The translations under genes were made by a program, and so were the position numbers. This document shows, piece after piece, positions 49,451 to 60,996 of a DNA stretch of 64,000 nucleotides (within the stretch, counting starts at the first letter, position 1; every line of letters begins with the position of its first letter). This stretch comes from Marchantia polymorpha subsp. ruderalis (lineage: Eukaryota > Streptophyta > Marchantiopsida > Marchantiales > Marchantiaceae), in assembly GCA_037833965.1 (NCBI GenBank), contig AP031352.1, positions 27,654,501-27,718,500 of the forward strand. The letters are read 5' to 3'. The notes beneath the pieces were generated by a model. It ran no database searches. It had not been told where the DNA came from and worked only from the letters and a program-made list of their open reading frames with translations.

Positions 49451-52400
49451 GAAGGATCTGCCAACATCTGGAAAACAGCACCTGATCGCAAAATTGGATA
49501 ATCAGCACGGTCATGAGAGAGAGACTCTCCTCGGCGTGCTGCAACTTCCGTGTTTGCCACCAGTCATGCTCGCTGCCTCTCAGCTTGGGCCCTCCAGCTA
49601 GATGTGGTGCTGCAGCAGCTAAACCCTGAACCCCTCCCCTGCCTGGTTCACGGCTCAGAATAACAAACATTTCTTTCCATTTTTTGAACAATATAGAATA
49701 AAGCACATCTCTACATGAATTTGATAATTCCATGAACTTGAGCTCCCTTACCCATTATCTCCATTCATAGTGTAGAGTATTTATTTTCAAACAATTATTA
49801 CTTAGAGAGAAAAGTGACCATTTTTTGAAAAGGAGACGATGATCAGGAAATGGATCATTGACTCCAAAAATCAAAAGTAGCTTTCTAGAATCTGCTTTAG
49901 ACTTGCTACATTTGGTGGGTTTTAAGAAAGTAGCAAAGAAAACGGGAGCAATGTGAAATACATTGTTGGGTTGACATCCGAGATGCAGGTAACCTTTTAT
50001 GCGTTACGTTTCAATAGAAGCAATTTCATACCAAAAACTGTTATTATATAGATTTATTTTATCCTGTTGTTGAAGCCATCCTGACAGCCACAAATAATTA
50101 CATTATATTGTGACACTACATCATCAACAAAGCACATACAAAAAAGCTTGAAGACTTCGCAAAATTTTGGTGTTCAGTGTTCTGATAAAGGTAGAAACGC
50201 TTGTGAATACTAAAAAAATATAAACACATAGAATACATCACGTGGATTAGATTCTCAATAGACAAAATGTACATCATTAAACATCTTTGAACGGTGTCGA
50301 TTCAATTCATTTTATCAATACCTACCTGCTTCAATTCATCAAGAACATTTTGTTATACTTTACCAATAATCTTCACACCAAAAAATTAGAAATCCAACTA
50401 GACCTCCAAGTGTGAAGTTTCATAGTGTCTTAATTTGGTTTTTAGTCCTTAGATTTTCTAATTAAATCATATGACCAACGGTGGACTGTTTAAGTATTCT
50501 TGTACCTTCCCTTCCCCCAGCACTTAACGCGTGACATTAGGATGAATGTCATAGTAATTAATTTTGATATAAAAGCAATTCCGGTTGCAGAAATGTGCAG
50601 AATAGATTATGTACAGATAAAGAGAGCACCTTAAGTGTGGACTAAACTGAAAAGGCTACTCTCTAACTTCCGAACCCAAATCCATCCTCTTATCCATTGC
50701 GATCCACTCTCTGCGGGCCCACCCGATGCCCATCTTGATACTCAAATGTACATTCAAGTGTGAGGGCGAAAAAGTACCTCATGACTGTTATGCATATGAT
50801 GGAGAGCAAGCAGTCGTTCGTGATGTTTTGAGCTCGCCATCTTCAACCATTGGGAGATTATTTCAGATGTACTCCAAGTACGGCAGGAGAACAAAAACTC
50901 TCCAATATATCAGTCGAAATATGGAGAATTCATTTACAGCCCGGTCGATTGCTAGTAATCATGACGTTCCTGCTCTTGCCCTAGATCGAGCCCACTGGCA
51001 GGTGGGAGATGGATTCTATTTCTTCTGTGTTATCGTACTCCTCCAGTTTGGTCGTTGGACTGAGTTCTTCAGATGCTTTGATGCCCCAGTCAGAGAGCTG
51101 GCATTAGTCCAGGATACAAAGCCTGGTCGAGTTTTCTCAAAGGTGGACTGCCAAATTTAAAACTTAAAGAAGCATCAACTGTAATAACAGACAGAAAACG
51201 ACACCCAAGGCTTCAACGTTAGACTGTGGTGCGAAATCGGGCTCGAACTTTGATCCATCATCAACACGACACAACACAACGAGAACAGATTCAGTTTGAT
51301 ACATGGCCGACTTCTCAACGTCATTTTATTGCTCTTCTCACAGTTCAAAATTTATAAAACTTCTCCATGCTTCTACACTAAGTGACATGTAGATGTCGCA
51401 GTCCAAAGGTCAGATCGTGGGAATACTTTATTGTTTAATCCAGATTGTAAGTTTGTGCTCCTGGACCTGGGAGTGCGCTCCTGCAACATTTGGATTAGAT
51501 CGTAGACCCTGCGGACTGTTCACATAACTTCGACAGAACCGTACATTTTACTCGCTGGCCTGTGGAAATCAGCATTCTAGCATCCTAGGTGTGACTATTA
51601 TGATTGTCTCGCTCTCAGAGGGCTTCAGGGCCCCTTTTCTGGAAAAAAACCTGTATTCACAAGCATGATATGCAAGTCAGTATCAGCAGCTAGCAGGCAG
51701 GCAGTGATATTTAAATAAAGTCGATAGAAAAGTAAGTCTTACACCAAATCTCGGCTTTCGACCCTTCACATCCCAAAAGTCCATGCCGAACAAGGCGGAG
51801 TAGGAAGAGGAGAGGGTTTTCGGAACAAATGCATGATACAAGCATGTGCGTAGAGCCTTGTTCTTTTGGCCCAGTGGCTTCGTGCACCATTGTACAGGAT
51901 TAGGATGAAAGAGAGATACCTTCCAAACTCGTCTTATTCAACTCGAACGTGGGCATCAGCTCTTTTTATACAGAACTAACTCCCGGCAAAAATTGTTTTT
52001 GTCTCTCCCCCACCTCTCGAACGAAGGAACTTTCCCAGTAACGGACCGAGTTATTCTGCTGTCCTCGTCTTGCATCAATTTCACTGACATTTGGCCCATC
52101 AGGGTCCATGCAAGGTCTCTTTTCCATCAGACTTCTATGCTTACAAGAGAAACCTTAGTTTCATTCCTTTTTCTGGAAGCTCTCTTCCTGTCTTTTAGAT
52201 CGGTCTCATTTGCCTTCTGAAGACTGCTACCTGTTGTTGGTAACTGTCCCCACTCTTCCTTTATATATTCCCGTTCTACCTTTACGGGATTCTTGTAGAG
52301 AGATCCATATGATTGACCAATTTTTTTTTAAATTAAGTCCCTGGCGTTCATGCAACATTTTGCATGAAATGAAATAACAATATATCAGAGCCATAGATCA

Positions 52401-53205
52401 GCCACCATCGTCCAAACACGTAGAAACGATGAAGGTCTGTGCAAGCACTAGCTCACTCTCAGGCCAATCAGAGAAGGGAAGAGTGATTTTTCCCAGTTTT
52501 CAACTCAAGACGTCTCTAAATTCTCAAAGCATGAAATAGTGAGCAATAAAACAATTTCTCCCGATGGATATATGAAATCCTCAGTGCACGGAATCCACGG
52601 ACCTTCAGTTTGGTTGATTGCTCATGCTGGCCATGACTATTCACTTAGTTGTGGTCCATGCAAGAAATGCTGACGTCTATTGGACTGTGAAAATTGAGGA
52701 AGATTTTCCGGCGCCTGTTCCTCGTCTTCTGTTGAGCAAGGATCCATCACTCAGGGAACAAAGAATAAATCTCGAAGTTTAAGGCTGTCGACATTCCGCT
52801 CAATGGGCTAAACAACACAGATCTGGGGAATTCAGCGGTATTTCAGCCCCTTGTGAAGTGGCAACTTGTCGGGCGACTAGGAGAGCATCTATCCTCGCGG
52901 GAATGATGGAGTAAATACGAAATTGAAAACCGCGAATCGAGAAAAATATGTTATACTGATCTATGAAAACCGTCGGTGCATGGACTTGAGGGAATTTTTG
53001 AAAACACTGCACAAACGGAATCATCAGCTTGTGTTCTGGTCAGATTGTTCCGCAACCTCTCATATTTAAGCACATTCTCTCAGAGACTTATCAAGCAGAG
53101 CAGAATTGACGACAACTCTCGTAGAGGTTTCGATCTATTCGGTAATGTTGTGACCCAGTCTACGATCTTTTGTCTTTCTTCGTTCCGTTCTTTGGAGTCT
53201 GGAAG
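49451..53205. other. Spacer between divergent KAS and root-cap genes
   Basis: The left part should hold the KAS promoter and the right part that of the root-cap gene. A 144-codon plus frame at 50726-51160 resembles no family I know. CTTTATATATTCC at about 52260 is a TATA-like site, but it is over 900 bases from the root-cap start; CATATTTAAGC near 53058 is closer. Otherwise AT-rich and featureless. Confidence 0.35.
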
Positions 53206-54264
53206 ATGGCTCGTGTTGCGATCATCCTAAGTGGTCTTGCAGTGCTCTTCCTGGCACTTGAGCTCCAAGTGCATGCAGACACTTCTGCGGGAGATCCAAC
53301 CACAAACTACGTAATGGAGACGCAGGTAGCAGGAGGTCCAGATCGGGCACATTGCCTGTCACAGAACTGCTTATACAAATTACTCACTTGTCCCGAAAAT
53401 TGTAGGAAGAGAGAAACCATCGCCCCTGGAAAGTCAGCGTGCTTCCTGAACTGCCTGAAATGTGAAGCCACCTGCAAACACAGGAAGCTGGATTGCTTCG
53501 GTTATGGAGCGGTTTGCTACGACCCTCGCTTCATCGGAGGGGACGGTGTGATGTTCTACTTCCACGGCCAGAAGGATAAGAACTTCTGTATCGTCTCCGA
53601 TCGCAATCTGCACATCAATGCTCACTTCATCGGCAAGCGGCCGGAGGGTCGCCACCGAGATTACACGTGGGTCCAAGGCCTGGGCATCATGTTCGACTCC
53701 CACAAGCTCTCCATCGCTGCCAAGAAGGTGGGAGTGTGGGACGACAATGTCGACCAACTGACCTTCTCTTACGACGGAGCGGACATCGACATCCCCGAGC
53801 TCGACGGCGCTATCTGGGTTTCTGCCGATAGGCAAGTCGTGATCGAGCGAACCAGCGAGACCAACAGCGCGCACGTTATGATCCACGAGCTCATGGAGGT
53901 GTCTCTGGACGTGGTTCCCATCACGGACGCGGACAGCCGAGTGCACAACTATCAGGTCACGGACGAGGATCGCTTTGCGCATCTGCAGATGCAATTCAAC
54001 TTCTTCGGCCTGTCTCCTTCCGCGCACGGAGTGTTAGGGCAGACTTATCGACCTAACTTCAAGACCACCGTCAAGACCGATGTCCCCATGCCCATTCTGG
54101 GCGGAGATGAAAAGTACTTGACCTCTTCTTTGCTATCTGCCGATTGCATGGTCAGCCAATTCTCCGTCGACGGCGATGTCGATTCCGCCGTGGCTGCTTC
54201 TAGCGTCATGCAATCGCCCGTTGTATGCAGCAGCAAGAACGGAGGAATGTCTTGCAGGCGATAA
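53206..54264 (+). CDS. Secreted root-cap/LEA-like family protein
   Basis: Intronless gene for a 352-residue protein of the plant Root_cap family (LEA-related, biochemical role unproven). The first 24 residues (MARVAIILSGLAVLFLALEL to VHA) form a clear signal peptide, so it should be secreted or enter the secretory pathway. A cysteine-rich segment (CLSQNCLYKLLTCPENC, then CFLNCLKCEATC, about 50-100) is followed by the family signature GAVCYDPRFIGGDGVMFYFHG, NFCIVSDRNLHINAHFIGKR, and near the end HGVLGQTYRPNF. Codon use is GC-rich compared with the surrounding spacer. I chose this ATG because it begins the signal peptide; the frame is open 12 codons further upstream from another ATG, which would bury the signal. 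The function is inferred only from family membership. Confidence 0.93.
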   Translation: MARVAIILSGLAVLFLALELQVHADTSAGDPTTNYVMETQVAGGPDRAHCLSQNCLYKLLTCPENCRKRETIAPGKSACFLNCLKCEATCKHRKLDCFGYGAVCYDPRFIGGDGVMFYFHGQKDKNFCIVSDRNLHINAHFIGKRPEGRHRDYTWVQGLGIMFDSHKLSIAAKKVGVWDDNVDQLTFSYDGADIDIPELDGAIWVSADRQVVIERTSETNSAHVMIHELMEVSLDVVPITDADSRVHNYQVTDEDRFAHLQMQFNFFGLSPSAHGVLGQTYRPNFKTTVKTDVPMPILGGDEKYLTSSLLSADCMVSQFSVDGDVDSAVAASSVMQSPVVCSSKNGGMSCRR

Positions 54265-54768
54265 TTGAAAGGCAATTTCTTGCTTTCAAGATTCTCAGTC
54301 GAGGACTAACGTAATGGCTGATTGACCGACGATCTAGGTGAGCGTCCGAAAGGGAAACGAATCATCGGACATGATTACAGATCTATTTTATAGCTAGGAA
54401 TTCAAGCTTGACATTTTATGAGGTGATTAGCTTAGCTCGATTGGACAAGACATGACTTCGATGCGAAGCGCTTTGTTCCGCTTTACATTCGACTGCAAAC
54501 TTCACCCCACGGGAGTCATTCAACCACTTCCGATTGAATTGTATATCAAAATAGCAAGGTCGTAGATTCAACTCAAACTCTGCTGCCGAGTTGCGATTTC
54601 GCCGTTGAATTACAGTGATTCTTAAGATCATCTCACTGCGTGGAGTTCTGGTTGTCCGCTGTATGGTTCGCTTTTCACCGCACGGTCCACCTGTCGCCGA
54701 TTGCTTATCCTCTGCGTGGAAATGATTCGATCGATTTGATACTGCTGGCATTGAACAAGCGTCATGTC
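54265..54768. other. 3' flank of the root-cap gene
   Basis: Contains the root-cap 3' UTR. A minus-strand frame at 54416-54835 looks random and runs into the neighbouring transposon. The last eight bases (GTCATGTC) are the left target duplication of that transposon. Confidence 0.4.
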
Positions 54769-55142
54769 CAGGGTTTGACATTCCCCCGGGAATAGATAAC
54801 TTACTTCCGGAACAGGGGGTGAAACAGGGGGACAACCGGAGGAATCCGCTGGTGCACTCTTGCTAAGAGGGGGCTACACCCGGAGGATTTTAAGGGTTAA
54901 ACCCGGGGACACCCGTTGTAAATGTCATTTTATTGAAAAAAATTTGGGAGCACTCACACGTAAATAGCGGACTCAATAGCTTTCAATCCACTGAGAACCC
55001 CCGCAAATTTTTTCCGAAAATATCCGGGCGACCCCGAGAAATCAAGAATGCTCTAGTCAAAACGTCGGGGCGTAGCCCCGAACGTTTTGTGGCGCATTTC
55101 CGGGGTCACCCGGTGGTTTTGAGCCATGCCTGTCAAACCCTG
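54769..55142. mobile_element. Nonautonomous hAT-like element, 374 bp, perfect 8-bp TSD
   Basis: The ends are exact 12-bp inverted repeats beginning CAGGGTTTGACA. They are bounded by identical 8-bp direct repeats GTCATGTC at 54761-54768 and 55143-55150, the target-duplication size of the hAT superfamily. The interior is unusually rich in runs of C and G, has no transposase, and holds a strong hairpin at about 55057-55088 (arm CAAAACGTCGGGGC, three-base loop). An intact duplication suggests a fairly recent insertion. Confidence 0.92.
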
Positions 55143-55150
55143 GTCATGTC

Positions 55151-57866
55151 GCGTGGCCCTTGTTCACTCCCAGCATGTTTTCTAATCTGACGTCAAAAGT
55201 GTCACATGAATCATGTGATACATTCTGTCGTGAGATTAAGAAACATAATCTCAGGACAATGGTTCATTCAGTCGGATCGGGCTCATGAATGAGATATCAT
55301 TAGCGTATCTCTTGGGTTCAAGTTCTGACCAGGTCAACTGGAGATTTATTCATTTGCGGATTTCAAGATTTGTATCATTTCGATTGTTGGCAGGAATTGT
55401 TATAACCTTCAATAGCTGCTGATCGACTAGATCGGGAATCTCGAAATTCTACTTTCGCAGTAGATTGAAATTGCAAGAATTGGCATGTTGTGGAGATGAT
55501 GTAACACGGCGACAACTTCAACACTTTCCATTTTGCAATCACTCACCCAATCTCATATGTCTGCAAGTCATGCTTATCTAAAAGCAGAACTCATTGTCAA
55601 CATCAAATGAATATTTCCACTTTGAACAACAGCACCACGAACAAAGCGAATGCACAGAACAATATATTATTTTTCATGCTCAATAATATACATCACTGAA
55701 AGTAAAACTAATCTACTTGACATAGTTACATCAGAACAACACACTTTATTAAAAAAAATGATACCACTATATACTGTTATCACATATTGGCGAAATATAG
55801 ATATGATTTTTTTTAAATAGATCTACTCATAATTTAATAATCTTATGAAGAGTAATTTTTTTATTTTTGAGAGAAGTATAAAATTGAATGAATTTTCCAA
55901 AAATGATTGACAAACTTTTTCCAGAATCTCTGATATTCAAGAAAGATATCTATAAATTAAGAATTTGTTACTTCAACGAATTTTTTTTATGTCCGATTTC
56001 GTAAAATTTTAAAAACTAATGATTCTATTGGAAAAAATAACATATTCTAAAATAATTTTAATCAGCTTTTTCAAACCATATTTTTATATAAAATTAATAT
56101 TAATAATTCTAGTAGTAAATTTAAAAATAAAATTATTTCAATTTTTAATTTTAGACCTTCTATTGCATGGTTTGAAAGTTTCAAATGTATGATATATTAT
56201 TTTATAAGGATTTTTTGAATATTTATATTATTTCTAAAAATGTTACACTTGCATGTATACTGTTATTGAATCCCAAAGTTGAATACCAATGAGAACAATA
56301 CTATTTTTGAAAAATTATTTTGAACTATTTGTATAATTTATTTTTATTTATTTATTTTTATTGTGATTTTTAAATTTTGAAAATTCAAAACAAGCAATGT
56401 ACTCTTTTCTCATATCATTTTTTGAGTAATTTTTAATGATCAAATTATGAAGAAAATTTGGAATTATTGTTCCAAAAAGATGATTTCACAGATAACCCGT
56501 TTAGTTTACAGATTTTACAGATTATCTTTTTGGAACTGTCATACGAAAAGTATATTTTTGGTTTCCAAATTGTTTGATTAAAACTTAAATTCAATAATTC
56601 AAACTTTATAGCTATATATGTCATAAATCATAATCTAGTCATTGAATGAAAGGTCATCTATTATAGTTATAAACTTTATTAATCTAAGCTAATTATGAAA
56701 TCTTCACATAATTTGAAAGCTAGGAATTAGAAATTATATAAAAAAAATTCTTCCTTTGGTTTTTAATTTAGTCTTTCATAAATAATTTTCATGCAAATTT
56801 TTCATGCGCTCGTTATTTTAATCAAAAATAAAATTTATATTTACATCCAATCACGCATAATAAATGAATGCTTCAGATTACTAGGTATTTTACTTTTTTA
56901 CGCAACAAATTTTGTTATCATCATCGTGTTTTCATTCATATGAAGAGTCAAAAGTCAAAAATTAAGTTTTTCATTATATAAACTTTGTGTAATTCCATAA
57001 TTTTTCCTATATGTGATTTCATCCATCGCAAAGAGCATAACAAATTGATATTGAAGATAAAAATAACTTCATCAAAATTCATACTCTCCTCCACAAAAAG
57101 AGAGGGGCTCTAATAATCTTTCAACAGAAATATAATCATTTCTAGCAGAAAGGTTGATATAAACCAGTAACGACACAAAAGTCCTTAAGTTTTAAATATT
57201 CTCTTCTGATATTCAAAACAATCAAGTTCGCTCAATACATAATGCAAGCAGACGGAGACAAGTCGAGCGACTAGAGAACGAACAAATCAACGGGATTACT
57301 CTGAAGCCTCAGCCGAACTCCTAGAGCTCGATGCTTTGAACTCTGTTGTCTTTGACCTTTACCGTTTTCAGTTTCCCCATATAACTTGCAACTTGCATTG
57401 CCACTCGTTCTGCAGCGTGTGATTGTGCCTCTGTCTCCTGTTTCCTCGCTCATTCAAAAATTATTTAGGGTTTATACAAAATTAAAAATTATTTTACTCT
57501 TGGCCTGATCAGATTCTGGCTGAGCAGATGCTATTTTTGAATTTTCATCTGCTTCCACTGCATTCTCAATGTTTCAATCATAGTCGATGTTATAGTGAAA
57601 TTTCTCTACACAGGTTCAGGAATTCTATTTTATTGCTAGTTCTGCATGTTCTCATGATGAGGACTCGTATCCCGAAACTCTTTTGAAGTACCGAAACTTG
57701 GAATTGGATTATATTTGAAGAAAATTTAGAGATTGTTTTTTCCGAACTTTGCAACCACGAGTTTTTAAGCCCAAGAAGAGCACTGTAGATTCGATAGAAA
57801 CCATACACTATGAGCGTAATCCGACATCTTCGGAACAATCAGATCCAGGTCGGGAGAGGAAGATGC
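55151..57866. other. AT-rich spacer upstream of U1
   Basis: Between about 55.7 and 57.1 kb the sequence is very AT-rich and of low complexity. No gene is recognised. A 13-bp perfect inverted repeat (GTTCCAAAAAGAT at 56469-56481, complement at 56524-56536) encloses a short loop containing repeated ACAGAT motifs. Confidence 0.4.
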
Positions 57867-58026
57867 ATACTTACCTGGGCGGGGCCTATCGCTGATCCGG
57901 AAGGGCGATGACCTAGGACGAGCCTCGCCATTGCACTACGGCCGGGCAAGTCGTAGCATTTCCCCAAGGGGAAAATGCGCGTCATAATTTATTGCAGCGG
58001 AGGGCTCGCGTTCGCGCGGCCCCCAC
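57867..58026 (+). ncRNA. U1: U1 spliceosomal snRNA
   Basis: RNA of the U1 snRNP that pairs with 5' splice sites. It begins with the invariant ATACTTACCTGG, whose ACTTACCT pairs with donors. Loop II holds ATTGCAC, the U1A-binding core. Stem III folds as GCATTTCCCC-AA-GGGGAAAATGC, followed by the Sm site in ATAATTTATTG and a final GC-rich stem closed by a TTCG loop (GCTCGCGTTCGCGCGGCC). The length of about 160 matches plant U1. The U1-70K loop reads GATCCGGAAG where GATCANGAAG is usual. I do not find the canonical plant upstream element or a TATA box at the normal distances; CCGACATCTT near 57821 is only a weak match. Confidence 0.92.
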
Positions 58027-59482
58027 CAATTCTAAATCAACGAGAACAAAAAGTGGGGCACATTTATTTCTGGACAGATATATAACAAGTTCTATAAGAC
58101 ACGTTGAAATAAATCTACACCTTTGGCAGCTTTTTGAAAAGCTTATTCTTTCATCTTCAATTGACTTTACAGTGCCGAAAACAATTTAGAAGACAATCAA
58201 TGAGGATAAATGATTAAAATTATGTGTATGTAGAAGAGTGAAAAACTTGGAAAGGACTAAAATCAAGAGAAAGATAATGAGAAAGTACTTTGATGAGTGC
58301 TATAAGTGGATCCAAGACTCTCCCATTACGAGTAAAATCATCTTTACCTTAAAATCAACTGCCGCCATAAAAGGTCCTCACGGTTATGATATCCACGCAA
58401 CAATTTGTCTCTTGCAATGGCAAGCCAAGTAGTGTAAAATCAGCATAAAATGTCCACCTGGCTGGATATCAAATTTTAGATCTTTGAAATTCATTTCTGA
58501 GATATTAGAATACAGTTGTTTGAAAGTATTGTCGCTAGCTGGATGGGAGTACAATTCATAGTTTACAAACAACCTACATGACTCCATAAAACACTCAGGC
58601 TCCAGTCATTCGATGTAGATAGGAATCCACGTGAGAATCCAGGACTCACGAATAGAAAAAGAAAAAAATAAACACATCATCCAAGCAAATTGAATAGAAT
58701 ATTGTACCTTCACGTAAACTGTACTACCCAAGCACTCGAATCCTCGTGGTTACAAGAGATGAATGCTTTATAGTACAAAAGCAACCAGGAAATCAAGATT
58801 GTTCAAGAAACCGCTTCATGGAAAGCTCAACTTTTCTGGAGCCAGTCTCTTAAGAAACAAATGAAAAATTTTGTATGTACTCTGAGTGAAATCCATCGAA
58901 GTACTGTCTGCCAAGCATGCAGTCTCACTGTACTGATGACCTCACAACCTTGTCGAATAGGACGTAAAATTCGAGGTATCGGAAATTACGTTCTTTGAAT
59001 TTCTGATGGCATTCTGCAGTAGTGCCATGATCCTACGAAAAGCCCCTGGAATCATTAAGAGTTGAGAGGGTATGGAGCGTAAGAAAGAGGTATATCGACA
59101 GTCCTGCAGTACAACATACGTAGGAAATCTCCAACCTCGTGCGAAGGAGAGACTGACATCACGGTTAGCTACACGTCGCCTACATCTACATACTTCTGAT
59201 ATTCTTCTGAGAGGAGCATTAACTTCGATTTGTAAATTCTCCACAATTCCTGCGAAGCAACACGTCAGTGGTCAAGTGATCTTTCGAGTTCAAAGTCAAT
59301 CTTCAAATTCAGATATTTATCGACCACAACCCGGTGGTCATCCATCTGACGATAGTGCAGCAGTAGACTCCGCCAGTAACGATATGCTTTGGTGCTGAAA
59401 CCACCTTGTTGATCGTCTAGGTTTCCTATCATGTCTTCGAGAAGTTTCTTGTTCCAGTCGCAGACAAAGGATGGCTAAGTAA
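58027..59482. other. Spacer downstream of U1
   Basis: CAACGAGAACAAAAAGT just after U1 loosely fits a plant snRNA 3' box. Overlapping frames of about 100 codons on both strands at 58942-59398 match no family I know. Nothing else is recognised. Confidence 0.35.
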
Positions 59483-60996
59483 ACTGCAGGCTAGAACAAC
59501 CCCGACCGTATGACTGTGGACTGACATACGGTCACCGTCGTGACGGTCTCCCCTTTGTCACCGTCGCGTCAAAAAGTCACCCGTCGAGCTCGCACCCTCT
59601 ACTATTCAAATTCGACACATGGTCAGTAGATGCGAGACACGTGTCATCGACCACCACATTACCCCCATTCAAACTACCCTCCAGTCAGTCAGCGGGATCA
59701 CCATCAATCGCACAGGCGCAGCATTCCATCGATTATCCGGCCCCTGTAACGAGCTCGGGCTCAGGCACACCCGAAGGCGAGAAGAATCCATGGTAGAGTG
59801 CAATTGCCCGTCGCTGCCCTCGCCTTGCCTGGCGCTCACCCCACCTCCCCTCAAATCATTTATAATTTCTGAATCCGAAATTTTTCTCCACCCGAGTACG
59901 ACTGTTTGCAAATTCAAAGTTAAACGAGGCAGCAAGCAGCAACCATTAAAACGAAGCTGCTGCACCTGTCGCTGCATCCTTCTGCTGGAATACATGGAAA
60001 ACTTAAACTAGCTTATTACTTTACGGGGAACTTTGAAGCACATTCAAGCAGATTATGGATCTCGAGACTGTGCAGCCATTTACAAAACTGAACGAAATTT
60101 TCCCCTGAATTGACTATGCTTCGATTCTGAAGAAGTAAATCTATGCCAGTGGAGGACAGGGTGCTGGATCATGACGAAGGGCTGCAATTGCAAGGGAGAC
60201 GGTCGATTCCTTGTCGAAGGTGGGGTTCGGCTCTGTTTCTAATAGCTGAGGATCGTAGTTTCAGGCATCGAAAAATTGGGAGTAGAGACTTGAGAAGAAG
60301 CAAACCGCGATGTCAGCGCACTGCGATGCGGTACATATATGGCCATGGCGGTTGGCGCATCAGCCTGATGCGCGCACTGCAGTATGACAACCACCGTCGT
60401 GAGCGAGGAAGCTAGTCAAGAATGGCCTAGACCCACCTTCATGTCCAGAAAAGATCTGTTTCGAAGTATGATCTTCTTCATGTTCTGACACGAATTTACG
60501 TACCGGGGTTTGGGAGAACGAGATCTAGTCACTGCTAATGCTCGATGAAGAATAAAGATCAAGGATCTGGAGGATTTCCTTATCTTTCCCATTCCCTTCG
60601 CCTACAGTTTTTGGATTAATTGGAGGTTTTAGAAAGCCCTGGCAGCTGTAACGAGACTAAGCAGAATTCGAAGCCCGCCCCTTCTCTCAAAGCCGCGACG
60701 ACAGGAAAACTCCTGGCCCCTATAAACGCAAATGCCCTGACAATCGCTAGGCATAATCTTGAATGCAAAAAATCACTCGCCAAATCGAAACCCCGAGATC
60801 TCGCGTGATCCGCCATTGCCAGTCCGAGAATGCGTCACAAGAAATGCGAGACGAGATGGCCGGCCGGCCTCATCTTGGGCGCCAAAAGCGAAACCACTGG
60901 TGACGGTGAAACCCACTGGGTGACGGTGACACTCGAACGGTGTACGCATGCCGTCAGCCCGGAGAGCATACGGTCGGGGTTGTTCTAGCCAAGAGT
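59483..60996. mobile_element. 1.5-kb terminal-inverted-repeat element, no transposase seen
   Basis: Inverted repeats of about 30 bp close the element. The inner 24 positions are identical (59489-59512 against 60965-60988 inverted, starting GGCTAGAACAACCCCGACC), and the outermost six differ at a few sites. Direct repeats CTAAGTAA flank it at 59475-59482 and 60997-61004. Both subterminal zones carry repeated GTCACCGTC or its complement, a pattern typical of transposase-binding sites. The interior is more GC-rich than the flanks. Open frames at 59619-60011 and 60143-60415 show no transposase motif. The superfamily is open: an 8-bp duplication suggests hAT, while long repeats would also suit a Mutator-like element. 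Confidence 0.85.

Noticed and set aside
53434-54027. 197-codon minus-strand frame
   Set aside because: It is the antisense shadow of the root-cap gene, which has a signal peptide and clear family motifs on the plus strand.
54416-54835. 139-codon minus frame
   Set aside because: It crosses the boundary of the hAT-like insertion, so it cannot be an old conserved gene, and it matches no family.
59619-60415. Frames of 130 and 90 codons as a transposase
   Set aside because: No DDE, zinc-finger or other transposase motif is visible in either.
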